From positions 302,724 through 366,723 of the forward strand of contig NZ_JOIJ01000004.1 in NCBI RefSeq assembly GCF_000719975.1: 64,000 nucleotides of DNA, written 5' to 3'. The notes under the pieces were generated by a model that saw only the letters and a list, made by a program, of their open reading frames with translations, searched no databases and was not told the DNA's origin. This DNA is from Prauserella rugosa (lineage in GTDB: Bacteria; Actinomycetota; Actinomycetes; Mycobacteriales; Pseudonocardiaceae). The position numbers and the translations under genes are program-made. Shown in pieces: positions 43,648 through 52,001 of this stretch; position 1 is the first letter of the stretch; each line of letters starts with the position of its first letter.

Positions 43648-44690
43648 ATCTTGCTCAACCCCCGACGCCGGACCAGGTGGATGAAACCGGGCGCGCCGAC
43701 GGCGGCCAGCAGGATGCCGACCTCCAGCCGGTCGCCCGCGACGAGTCGGCCGAGCACGTCCGCGGCCAGCACGAGCACGGCGCCGAGCAGTCCGGCGTAC
43801 GGCACGAGCCAGCGGTAGTCGGGTCCGGTGATCGCCCGTGCGATGTGAGGTACGAGCAGTCCCACGAACGCGATCGGTCCGCACGCCGACACGGCGGCCC
43901 CGACCAGCAGCGTGATGGCGACGATGCCGAGGATCCGCGTGCGGCGCACGTCCCGGCCCAGCGCCGTCGAGACGTCCTCGCCGAGCGCGAGGCTGTTGAG
44001 CCCCGGAGTGTTCGCCAGCGCCAGGAGCAGGCCGATGAGCAGGAACGGTGCGAGCTGTCCGCCGACGGCCAGTTCCCGTCCCGCGATCGACCCGACGTGC
44101 CAGAACCGGTACATCTCCATGCCCTGCCGGTCGCCGAGGACGATGGCCGAGAGCAGCCCGTACAGCAACGCGCTGACCGCCGCGCCCGCGAGCGCGAGCG
44201 TCACGGGCGTGGCACCGCCGCGGACGGTGCCGAGCACGAACACGACGACGGCCGCGATCAACGCGCCCGCGAAGCCGAACCAGATGTAGGTACTCAGCGA
44301 CGTGACACCGAACACGACGACGGCGAGCACCACCCCCAGCGCCGCTCCCTGGTTCACCCCGAGCAGACCGGGGTCGGCGAGCGGGTTGCGGGTGTGCCCC
44401 TGCATCAACGCTCCGCCGACGCCGAGCGCGATGCCTGCCAGCACGCCCAGCACGGTGCGCGGCACCCGCAGCGACCGGACGATGATGTCGTGCTCGCCAC
44501 TGCCGGGTGCGACGAGCGCACGCCAGACGACATCGAGCGGTACGGGGTGCGCACCGTAGGCCAGGCTGGCCGCCACGGCGGCGATCAGCGCGAGGACCAG
44601 GGCGAACAGGCCCAGCAGCCGCCGGGTGCGCCGCCTCCGCAACGCGCCTCCGGCCGCGCTCGGCGGGGTCGCCGCGAACGTGGCGTTCAT
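43644..44690 (-). CDS. FecCD-family iron-siderophore permease
   Basis: 348 aa. FecCD marks: SLRVPRTVLGVLAGIALGVG, ALMQGHTRNPLADPGLLGVN, CGPIAFVGLLVPHIARAITG, LEVGILLAAVGAPGFIHLV. First gene of the leftward operon. Its start lies 108 nt from the divergent binding-protein gene, and the shared spacer holds an IdeR-like box, so iron should repress both directions. Confidence 0.94.
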   Translation of the reverse strand: MNATFAATPPSAAGGALRRRRTRRLLGLFALVLALIAAVAASLAYGAHPVPLDVVWRALVAPGSGEHDIIVRSLRVPRTVLGVLAGIALGVGGALMQGHTRNPLADPGLLGVNQGAALGVVLAVVVFGVTSLSTYIWFGFAGALIAAVVVFVLGTVRGGATPVTLALAGAAVSALLYGLLSAIVLGDRQGMEMYRFWHVGSIAGRELAVGGQLAPFLLIGLLLALANTPGLNSLALGEDVSTALGRDVRRTRILGIVAITLLVGAAVSACGPIAFVGLLVPHIARAITGPDYRWLVPYAGLLGAVLVLAADVLGRLVAGDRLEVGILLAAVGAPGFIHLVRRRGLSKI

Positions 44691-44764
44691 CGCGCCCGCT
44701 CCTTGCAGCTTTCCTTAACGACCCTTCCGCAAACCGCAGCGGTCGTTTATGGTCTCGAGGCCTG

Positions 44765-44783
44765 TTAGGGAAGCCTAACCGAA
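44765..44783. promoter_or_regulatory. IdeR/DmdR (DtxR-family) iron box
   Basis: TTAGGGAAGCCTAACCGAA against the known 19-bp consensus TTAGGTTAGGCTAACCTAA: 14-15 positions agree, including the TTAGG and GCCTAACC cores. It is 16 nt before the binding-protein start and within the divergent spacer. A further inverted repeat AACGACC/GGTCGTT is at 44717-44747. Confidence 0.75.
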
Positions 44784-44798
44784 TGAGAAAGGTAGGCA

Positions 44799-45797
44799 AT
44801 GATGCGCTTGTCTCATCCACGGCGCACGGCCGGCACGGCTGTGGCCCTCGGACTCGCGGCGTGCCTCGGCCTGACGGCCTGCGCGTCGAACGAGAGCGCA
44901 CCGTCCGGATCCGGGGAGCAGGGCGGGTTCCCCCGCACCATCTCCGACTCCATGGGCGAGGTCACCGTCGAGAAACAGCCGCAGAAGGTCGCGGCGTTGG
45001 ATTCGAGCTACGCCGACGCGGCTGCCTCTCTCGAGACCGACGTCGTGGCGTACACGAAGTACCCGTCGTCGGACGGGCTGCCCGACTACCTCGGAAAGGA
45101 CAAACGGTTCCTCGAGGGCGGCAAGGAGATCGGCGACCTGTCCGCACCGGACGTCGAAGCGCTGTACGACGTGCAGCCCGATCTGATCGTCTCGGCCAAG
45201 ATCCGCCACGAGGCGATCCACTCCGAGCTGTCCAATGTGGCCCCGACGGTGTTCAGCGAGTCGACGGGCGCGACGTGGAAGGACAACATCCGCCTGCTGG
45301 CCAAGGCGCTCGGCAAGGAACAACTCGCCGAACGCAAGATCGGCGAGTACGAGCAGCGGGCACAGGCCATCGGCGAGGCCATCGAGAAGAAGGAGGGCTC
45401 GATGCCCACCTACTCCCTCGTGCGGTTCATCGAGGGCGAGCAGACGGTCCGGCTGTACGCCAGCAACTCGTTCCCGGCCATCGTCATGCGCGACGTCGGC
45501 CTGAAGCGGCCGAAGGGTCAGCCCGACACCACCGACGACATCTCCGTCGACCTCAGTCAGGAGGACATCGGCAAGCTCGACGCCGACCGCGTGTTCGTCT
45601 CGTCCTACGCCGACGCCACGCAGAAGGCCGCGGACCCGAAGAAGAAGTTCGAGTCGAATCCGCTGTGGAGCAAGCTTTCCGGCGACCTCACCGACGTCGA
45701 CGACGAGACCTGGTACGTCTCGGTCAGCCTGCAGGGTGCGCACGCGATGCTCGACGACATCGCCGAGCAGTACGGCGTCGACCCGGCCAAGAGCTGA
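44799..45797 (+). CDS. Iron-siderophore-binding lipoprotein
   Basis: 332 aa from ATG at 44799 (AAAGG 6 nt upstream; an ATG follows directly). Lipobox LTACA at ~28. TroA/FecB-type fold with TISDSMGEVTVEKQPQKVAALD at the mature N-terminus, VQPDLIVSAKIRH, TGATWKDNIRLLAKALGK. The long single helix linking two lobes is typical of class III binding proteins. It captures ferric siderophore outside the membrane and hands it to the FecCD permeases encoded divergently. Confidence 0.94.
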   Translation: MMRLSHPRRTAGTAVALGLAACLGLTACASNESAPSGSGEQGGFPRTISDSMGEVTVEKQPQKVAALDSSYADAAASLETDVVAYTKYPSSDGLPDYLGKDKRFLEGGKEIGDLSAPDVEALYDVQPDLIVSAKIRHEAIHSELSNVAPTVFSESTGATWKDNIRLLAKALGKEQLAERKIGEYEQRAQAIGEAIEKKEGSMPTYSLVRFIEGEQTVRLYASNSFPAIVMRDVGLKRPKGQPDTTDDISVDLSQEDIGKLDADRVFVSSYADATQKAADPKKKFESNPLWSKLSGDLTDVDDETWYVSVSLQGAHAMLDDIAEQYGVDPAKS

Positions 45798-45820
45798 GCC
45801 GGCACCCGTCCGAACACGGC

Positions 45821-45856
45821 GATGGCGGGGTCGTGGACGTCCACGACCCCGCCATC
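45821..45856. terminator. Perfect 36-bp palindrome, bidirectional terminator
   Basis: The 18-nt left arm starts GATGGCGGGGTC and is followed without spacer by its exact reverse complement. It lies between two convergent genes, 24 nt after one stop and 9 nt after the other. A GC-rich bidirectional transcription terminator is the simplest reading. Confidence 0.8.
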
Positions 45857-45864
45857 CCCGCTGG

Positions 45865-46671
45865 TCAGCTGTTGGCGCCGGAGGTGATCCGGTCGAGCCA
45901 GCCGTCGCCGAGCTGGACGATCCGGCCCTCGTGCGTGACGGTCGGCGTGCTGAAGCCCTTGCCCTGCGGGCCTTCCTGGGCGAGCTTCGGATCCTTCGCG
46001 ATCTTCTCGAACGCGTCGGTCAGCTGCTTGTCGTACTTGCCGTTGCGGATGCCGTCGGTGAAGGCCTTGCTCTCGATGCCGATGTCGCGGCCGAGCTGGA
46101 TCAGCTGCTTGTCGTCGTAGCCGCGGGCGCCCTCGGCGGGCTGGTTCTCGAAGAGGCTGTCGTGGAAGGTGGTGAACTGGCCCTCGTCGGCGGCGAGCAG
46201 TGCCGCGTTGGCCGCGTCCAGCGAGTAGCCGGGCGGGTCGGAGGCCTCGACGAGCATCGGCACCATGTGGGTGCGCACCTTCAGTGACCCGTCGGCGACC
46301 TTCTGGTTCAGCTCGTCGCCGTACTGCTGGTAGAACGACCCGCACGCGGGGCACAGGAAGTCGGCGTAGACGTCGATGGTCGCCTCGGCCTGTGGGTTTC
46401 CGGTCTCCACCACGACGCCGTCGCGTTTCTCCGGATACTCCGACTTCACCGGCTGCGCGACCGGGATGCCCTGGCCCTGGGTCTCGTTCTTCGAGGCGTT
46501 CGTCCACAGCACGCCGCCGACGACCACGGCCGCGACCAGCACGACGACGCCCACGATCAGGCCGACGCGTTTGCCGCCACCGCCCGCGGCGCGCGCCTGC
46601 GCCACGACGTTGCGTCCCTGTTGCCGTTGTTGCTGCCGCCGCTTCCGCGCGGTCCGTTCCGCTCCGCCCAC
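45865..46671 (-). CDS. Membrane-anchored DsbA-like thiol-disulfide oxidoreductase
   Basis: 268 aa. A basic, Gln-rich cytoplasmic N-terminus (KRRQQQRQQGRN) precedes one membrane anchor at ~36-57. The extracytoplasmic thioredoxin_4/DsbA domain has the active site C107-P-A-C110 (DFLCPACGSFYQQYGDEL) and a cis-proline region near STPTVTHEG. It should oxidise or isomerise disulfides in exported proteins. Divergent from the HrpB gene. Confidence 0.92.
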   Translation of the reverse strand: MGGAERTARKRRQQQRQQGRNVVAQARAAGGGGKRVGLIVGVVVLVAAVVVGGVLWTNASKNETQGQGIPVAQPVKSEYPEKRDGVVVETGNPQAEATIDVYADFLCPACGSFYQQYGDELNQKVADGSLKVRTHMVPMLVEASDPPGYSLDAANAALLAADEGQFTTFHDSLFENQPAEGARGYDDKQLIQLGRDIGIESKAFTDGIRNGKYDKQLTDAFEKIAKDPKLAQEGPQGKGFSTPTVTHEGRIVQLGDGWLDRITSGANS

Positions 46672-46764
46672 TGGGGTCCTTCCTCGCGTGTGCCGCCTCC
46701 TAGGCTACGTAAACCGGGTAAAACCCCTGTCCACCCATCCGGCCCCGTGAGGAGCGACACGAGC

Positions 46765-49248
46765 ATGCGGCTGCCCGACCTCCCGGTGCGCAGCGTCCTG
46801 CCCGCCCTCGGACAGGCCCTAGACGAGCGCGGCACGGCCGTCCTCGTCGCCCCGCCGGGCACGGGCAAGACCACCGTCGTGCCGCTGGACCTCGCCGACG
46901 CCTGCTCGGCGAGCCGGGGAAAGGTCGTCGTCGCCGAACCACGGCGGGTGGCGGCCCGCGCGGCAGCCAGGCGCATGGCCGAGCTGCTGGGCGAGCCGGT
47001 GGGCGAGACGGTCGGGTACGCCGTGCGTGGTGAGCGGAGGACGTCGGCGAGAACGCGGATCGAGGTTGTCACGACGGGTCTGCTGCTCCGCCGGGTGCAG
47101 CACGATCCCGAACTGCCCGGCACGTCGGCCGTGGTGCTCGACGAGTGCCACGAACGCCACCTCGACGCCGACCTGCTGCTCGCCCTGCTGCTCGACGTGC
47201 GCGCGGGGCTGCGCGAGGACCTGCGCCTGATCGCGACGTCGGCGACGGTCGCCACCGACCGGCTGTCCGCGGTGCTCGACGACGCGCCCGTCGTCACCGC
47301 CCACGCCAGGACCTATCCGGTCGAGGTCCGCCACAGCCCTCCCGCGCGGGGCGAACGTCTGGAGACGTGTGTCGCGAGGACGATCACCACGGCGCTGCGC
47401 GAGGCCGACGGCGACGTGCTGGTGTTCCTGCCCGGCGCGGCCGAGATCGGGCGGGTCCGCAGGCAGCTCGACGTGCCCGGGGTGGACGTGCAGACGTTGC
47501 ACGGACGACTCTCGGCGACCGAGCAGGACTCCGCACTGGCCGAGGGCCCGCGGCGCCGGGTGGTGCTCGCGACTGCGGTGGCCGAGTCGAGCCTCACCGT
47601 GCCGGGCGTACGGGTGGTGGTCGACGCGGGCCTGTCCCGGGTTCCGCGGGTCGACCACCGGCGCGGACTGTCCGGGCTCACGACGGTGCGCACCCCGCAG
47701 GCGGTCGCCGAACAGCGAGCCGGCCGTGCGGGCAGACAGGGTCCCGGTGTGGCGTACCGCTGTTGGCCGGAGCACGAGACGTCGAGCCTGCCCGCGTACC
47801 CGGAGCCGGAGATCCGCACCGCGGACCTCACGCGGCTGGCGCTGGAACTCGCGTGCTGGTCGACCCCGGACGGACACGGTCTGTCCTGGTGGGATCCACC
47901 TCCCGAGGGCGCACTCGCCGCGGGCCGACGCGTGCTCCACACGCTGGGTGCGGTGGCCGAGGACGGCACGGTCACCGCACGCGGCACCCGGATGGCCGCA
48001 CTGGGCGTACATCCGCGGTTGGCGCGCGCCCTGGTGGACGGTGCGGTCGAGGTGGGCGCCGACACCGCCGCCGAGGTCGCCGCCCTGCTGGACGGAACGG
48101 GAGGCGACCGGCAGGCGGACGTGGAGCAGGCGCTGCGCGACCTGCGCCGATCGCGCTCACCCGAGGCGTCCCGCATGCGCAAGGAGGCCCGCAGGCTCGC
48201 CGGGCTCGTCACGGGCGAGAGCTCGAACACGCGTGAGGCGACGGACTCGAGCGTGGGCACGGCGGCCGCGGACGGGCAGACGCCCGACGTCGCCGCCGTC
48301 GTGGCGTTGGCGTATCCGGAGCGGCTGGCACGGCGCAGGGACGCCACGTCGAACGTCTATCTCATGGCCGGCGGCACCGCGGCCGAACTGCCTCCGGGCA
48401 GTGGACTGGCCGACGCCGAATGGCTCGCCGTCGCCGAGGCGACCCGCGAACCCGGACGTGCGCACGCCGTCGTCCGGCTCGCGGCGCGCGCCGACGAGGA
48501 GCTGGCCACGCGTGTCGCGGCACCGCTGCTGACCGACACCGACGAGGTGGCCTGGTCCGGTGGCGACGTGACCGCACGGTCGGTGCGCAGGCTCGGCGCG
48601 ATCGTCCTGGCCGAACGAGCACTCGCGGCGCCCGATCCGCAGCGGGTCCGCGGCGCCCTGCTCGACGGACTGCACCAGGAAGGGCTCGACCTGCTGCGCT
48701 GGCCGGACGCGGCGACGCGGCTGCGGCAACGGCTGGGCTTCCTGCACGCGCGACTCGGCGACCCGTGGCCCGACGTGTCCGATGCCGCGCTGCTCGACCG
48801 GGCGGACGAGTGGCTCGAACCGGAACTGTCCACCGCCCGCAGCCGCGCCGACCTGCAGCGGATCGACACGGCGTCGGCGCTGCGGAGGCTCCTGCCGTGG
48901 CAGGCGGCGAGCAGGCTCGACGAGCTCGCACCGGAGCGGATCGAGGTGCCCTCCGGCTCGCACATCAGGGTCGACTACTCGGGCGAGGAACCGGTGCTGG
49001 CGGTCAAACTGCAGGAGACGTTCGGGCTGCGCGCCACGCCCACCGTCGCGGACGGCACCACACCGGTGGTGCTGCACCTGCTCTCTCCCGCAGGCAGGCC
49101 CGCCGCGGTGACCTCCGATGTGGACTCGTTCTGGGACTCCGGGTACGCCTCCGTACGCGCCGAACTCCGCGGCCGCTATCCGAAACATCCCTGGCCGGAG
49201 GACCCGCGCACCGCCCGGCCGACGCGCGGCACGAAACGGAAGGACTGA
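46765..49248 (+). CDS. hrpB: ATP-dependent helicase HrpB
   Basis: 827 aa from ATG at 46765 (GAGGAG upstream). DEAH/DExH-box helicase: Walker A APPGTGKTT (29-37), motif II DECH (126-129), motif III SAT, motif VI QRAGRAGRQGPG. The HA2-like region and the characteristic C-terminal HrpB_C domain (SGSHIRVDYSGEEPVLAVKL, QETFGL, HPWPEDPRTA) follow; length fits. Cytoplasmic RNA/DNA helicase of unclear physiological role. Single gene. Confidence 0.94.
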   Translation: MRLPDLPVRSVLPALGQALDERGTAVLVAPPGTGKTTVVPLDLADACSASRGKVVVAEPRRVAARAAARRMAELLGEPVGETVGYAVRGERRTSARTRIEVVTTGLLLRRVQHDPELPGTSAVVLDECHERHLDADLLLALLLDVRAGLREDLRLIATSATVATDRLSAVLDDAPVVTAHARTYPVEVRHSPPARGERLETCVARTITTALREADGDVLVFLPGAAEIGRVRRQLDVPGVDVQTLHGRLSATEQDSALAEGPRRRVVLATAVAESSLTVPGVRVVVDAGLSRVPRVDHRRGLSGLTTVRTPQAVAEQRAGRAGRQGPGVAYRCWPEHETSSLPAYPEPEIRTADLTRLALELACWSTPDGHGLSWWDPPPEGALAAGRRVLHTLGAVAEDGTVTARGTRMAALGVHPRLARALVDGAVEVGADTAAEVAALLDGTGGDRQADVEQALRDLRRSRSPEASRMRKEARRLAGLVTGESSNTREATDSSVGTAAADGQTPDVAAVVALAYPERLARRRDATSNVYLMAGGTAAELPPGSGLADAEWLAVAEATREPGRAHAVVRLAARADEELATRVAAPLLTDTDEVAWSGGDVTARSVRRLGAIVLAERALAAPDPQRVRGALLDGLHQEGLDLLRWPDAATRLRQRLGFLHARLGDPWPDVSDAALLDRADEWLEPELSTARSRADLQRIDTASALRRLLPWQAASRLDELAPERIEVPSGSHIRVDYSGEEPVLAVKLQETFGLRATPTVADGTTPVVLHLLSPAGRPAAVTSDVDSFWDSGYASVRAELRGRYPKHPWPEDPRTARPTRGTKRKD

Positions 49249-49263
49249 CGCCCCGCACGCGGC

Positions 49264-50058
49264 TCAGGTGTAGAGCTTCCGCTGGGGACGGGCGGGCAAC
49301 TGCTGGGCGAGGTCGTCGTCGTCCTTCTCGTGCAGGCCGAGTTCGACGGCCTCGCGGATCTGCTGCCGGTTCTCCCGCACGACCTCGGCGAAGAAGTGGT
49401 CGATGCGTTCGTCGGCGAGCACGTCGAGCACGATGCGGATCACGGTGTCGGTCACCGAGTGGACGACCTCGTCGTGGAACGGCAGCCGGGACAGCTTGCC
49501 GGTCTGCGGGTCGTTCCTGAGCTTCTCGGTGACGATCTCGCGCAGCATCTCCTTGTTCTGCCCCAACGACCGCGCGAGGTTCTTGGGATAGTTACCGGTC
49601 TCGAGGACCTTGACCACCTCGTCGAGCACGACGATGGTGACCGGCTTCTTGATGGCGTTGACGATCGTGGTCGAGTAGCGCTCGACGAGCTTCTGGGTGA
49701 ACCGTTCGCCGAAGGCACGGTCGGCGGTGCGCGCGAGCCGCACGATCACGACCACGATGCGCAGCAACCGGAACCCGCGCAGCGCCGGGTGGGCGATCGG
49801 GATCATGCCGAGGATCTCGTACCAGCCGCGGACCGGGAACATCTTGTCCCAGCCCGCCTTGCGCCACCGCCACACGAACTCGACGAAGAACACGCCGCAG
49901 ATGCACGCATCGACGATGAAGATCGTGTGCGCGGTGCGGTCGGAGACGTCGAAGAACAGGACGTAGCACAGCAGCGCCACCGAAGCGATCGCCAACGCGA
50001 GCATCGCCAGGTCGACGACGCTCACCCGGCGGCCTGCGCGCGGCGTTCCGGTGGTCAT
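49264..50058 (-). CDS. Channel-like membrane protein with voltage-sensor features
   Basis: 264 aa. The N-terminal ~110 residues look like the S1-S4 part of an ion-transport domain: LAMLALAIASVALLCYVLFF, IFIVDACICGVFFVEFVWRW, WYEILGMIPIAH, and an S4-like helix with spaced arginines (FRLLRIVVVIVRLARTADRA). No pore selectivity filter follows. The remaining ~150 residues are a soluble helical domain rich in Lys/Glu. It could be a voltage sensor without a channel or a regulator. It is convergent with hrpB. Confidence 0.75.
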   Translation of the reverse strand: MTTGTPRAGRRVSVVDLAMLALAIASVALLCYVLFFDVSDRTAHTIFIVDACICGVFFVEFVWRWRKAGWDKMFPVRGWYEILGMIPIAHPALRGFRLLRIVVVIVRLARTADRAFGERFTQKLVERYSTTIVNAIKKPVTIVVLDEVVKVLETGNYPKNLARSLGQNKEMLREIVTEKLRNDPQTGKLSRLPFHDEVVHSVTDTVIRIVLDVLADERIDHFFAEVVRENRQQIREAVELGLHEKDDDDLAQQLPARPQRKLYT

Positions 50059-50165
50059 GGGCGCACATTGTGCCAGCAGTGATCACGCGTCGGCGGCCGC
50101 GCCGACCCGGACCAGGGAAAACCGGGCGTATCCCCCACGGCTTCCCGCGGTCATCGACGCCTGCG

Positions 50166-50879
50166 TCAGCTGGTCGTGGCGTGGACGAAGGCCAGCACCT
50201 GGGGCTGCGAGACGGCGTAGGCGGCCTCGTTGACCTCGGCCCCGTGGCTGAGCGTGTCGCTGAAACCGTGGTGGGCCTGCGGGTACAGGTGCACGATGCT
50301 GTCGGCCTCGGTGCGCGACTGCAGTGCCTCCTGCAGCGCGGCGAACACCTCGTGCGGAACGATCGTGTCCTGCCCCGGGTACAGCATCATCACCGGAGCC
50401 GAGATCCGCGACGCGTGCTCGACCGCGTCCAACGTGTGGTTCGCGGCGGGGGTCGCCGGGACCGTCGGGTGGTAGGCCACCACGTTGGCCAGGCGCTGTT
50501 CCCGCGCACCCAGCAGCAGCGCGAACCGGCCGCCGAGGCAGTAGCCCACGACGCCGACCTGCTCCAGCCCGAGCTCGCCGAACATGTGGTCCAGCAGGGT
50601 GCGCATCTCGGCCAGGCACGTCTCGTCGTCGAGGTTGTTCATCAGCTCGACCATCGTCTCGCGGGGCGTGTCGTCCATGCTCACGCCGTCGAAGGGGTCC
50701 CAGCTGAGCGTTGTGACACCGGCGGCGGCGAGTTCGTCGGCGAACTCGCGCACGCGCGTGCCGATTCCGGTGATCATGGGCAGCAACAGCATTCCGGCGC
50801 CCGTGGACTCGCGGGGAGCGGCCAGGTAGGCGTTCAGCCCGTCGACGCGGACGTTCGAGGTGCCGATCTCGTGTGCCAT
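50166..50879 (-). CDS. Dienelactone hydrolase family protein
   Basis: 237 aa from ATG at 50879 (MAHEIGTSNVRVDG). Alpha/beta hydrolase with the DLH nucleophile motif GYCLGGR (Cys), an acidic residue after MMLYPGQDTIVP and His in AHHGFSD. It resembles the carboxymethylenebutenolidase family but has no aromatic-pathway neighbours here. Substrate open. Confidence 0.9.
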   Translation of the reverse strand: MAHEIGTSNVRVDGLNAYLAAPRESTGAGMLLLPMITGIGTRVREFADELAAAGVTTLSWDPFDGVSMDDTPRETMVELMNNLDDETCLAEMRTLLDHMFGELGLEQVGVVGYCLGGRFALLLGAREQRLANVVAYHPTVPATPAANHTLDAVEHASRISAPVMMLYPGQDTIVPHEVFAALQEALQSRTEADSIVHLYPQAHHGFSDTLSHGAEVNEAAYAVSQPQVLAFVHATTS

Positions 50880-50927
50880 GGGTGCGAAACTAACCGCCAT
50901 CCGCAGTGTCGCGACCGGAGGGGATCG

Positions 50928-51140
50928 ATGACGACGAAACGCACGCTCGCACAGCAGCTGGACGGGCCGTTGCCCGCAGGCATCGACGCCCTTCCCGACG
51001 ACCAGCAGCAGGTCCTCGCGGACGCGTTGAGTCAGGCGCGCCGGGCGCAGGCCGAAGCGCTGCAGAGTGCGGGCGAGAGCGCCTTGTCGCACATCCCCTT
51101 CTTCATCAGGCCCGCGGTGCGCAAGGCGGTGGGACTGTGA
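50928..51140 (+). CDS. Small protein of unknown function
   Basis: 70 aa from ATG at 50928, with GGAGGGGA upstream. Helical, Gln/Ala-rich (DDQQQVLADALSQARRAQAE, then ALQSAGESALSHIPFFIRP). No signal peptide. Its stop overlaps the next gene's GTG start (GTGA), so the two are translationally coupled and probably act together. Family not recognised. Confidence 0.75.
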   Translation: MTTKRTLAQQLDGPLPAGIDALPDDQQQVLADALSQARRAQAEALQSAGESALSHIPFFIRPAVRKAVGL

Positions 51141-51913
51141 CCGGTGCGCTGGAGCGGCTCGCCGCGCGGGCCGAGACCGTGAAGCTCGCGCGGGCGGTGG
51201 GCCAGCCGGAGGAACGGTTCGCGTTCCTGCACGACGTCCCGCCCGCCGACATCCGTGCGCTGCGGGACCAGATGACCGAGGCCCTGCACGGCGCACACCA
51301 GCCGGTGTTGCGCAAACTGGTGTCGGCATCGGGTCTTATTCCGGTCCCGGTGCTGGCCACGCTGGCGCAGAAGGCGTTCGGTCCACTGCTCAGCGCCAGG
51401 CTGGCGGGCATGCTGGACGGCGACCGCGGCGTGGCGATCGCGCAGAAGCTGCCCGCTCCGTTCCTCGCCGACGTCGCGGCCGAACTCGACCCGCGCCGCG
51501 CGGTGCACATCATCTCCGCGCTGCCCGCTGCCACGGTCACCGATGTCAGCAGGGAACTGCGCAGGCGCGAGGACTGGATCACGCTCGGCCGGTTCGTCGG
51601 CGGCGTACCCGCCGAGATCGCCGAGGCGGGACTGGCCGAGCTCAACGAACGCCAGGTGCTCGAGGTGGCCTTCGTGATCGACGACAAGTCGCAGCTGGGC
51701 ACGCTCGTGGAACGGGTCCCCGGCGACCGCTACGACGCCTTCGTCCGCGCAGCCGACGAGTACGACCTGTGGCACGCGCTGTTCGACCTGCTCGCGCACC
51801 TCGACCCCGGTCTGCGGGCGACGGTCGTCTCCCGTGGTCTCGACGACGACCTGCGCGAGCGCGCCCGCACGCAGGCCGAGGCGCTCGGGGTGGCGAGCCT
51901 GCTCGACGGGTAG
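51137..51913 (+). CDS. Helical-repeat protein of unknown function
   Basis: 258 aa from GTG at 51137. Almost wholly alpha-helical with a repeated pattern like MgtE-N/HEAT helices (PFLADVAAELDPRRAVHIIS, then LPAATVTDVSRELRRREDW, AEAGLAELNERQVLEVAFVI). No membrane spans or catalytic motif. Coupled to the 70-aa gene before it; the pair may be a complex. I do not recognise a characterised family. Confidence 0.75.
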   Translation: MTGALERLAARAETVKLARAVGQPEERFAFLHDVPPADIRALRDQMTEALHGAHQPVLRKLVSASGLIPVPVLATLAQKAFGPLLSARLAGMLDGDRGVAIAQKLPAPFLADVAAELDPRRAVHIISALPAATVTDVSRELRRREDWITLGRFVGGVPAEIAEAGLAELNERQVLEVAFVIDDKSQLGTLVERVPGDRYDAFVRAADEYDLWHALFDLLAHLDPGLRATVVSRGLDDDLRERARTQAEALGVASLLDG

Positions 51914-51955
51914 TGACCGCCGGCGGGTGAACGGCAGGCGGCTCGGCGGTGTGCA

Positions 51956-51995
51956 GTGCGGACGGCGTGCGGTGCGGACGGCGTGTGGTGCGGGC
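51956..51995. repeat. Tandem 16-bp units between convergent genes
   Basis: GTGCGGACGGCGTGCG (51956) and GTGCGGACGGCGTGTG (51972), then a partial third unit GTGCGGGCGG. It fills most of the 88-nt gap between the helical-repeat gene and the end of hutI. Third slippage-type repeat found at a gene 3' end in this window. Confidence 0.8.
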
Positions 51996-52001
51996 GGGGG
52001 T

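Noticed and set aside
42568..44901. 777-aa open frame covering both permease genes
   Set aside because: Only the part after 43647 matches FecCD. The upstream part is Arg-rich antisense-like sequence in another frame of the first permease.
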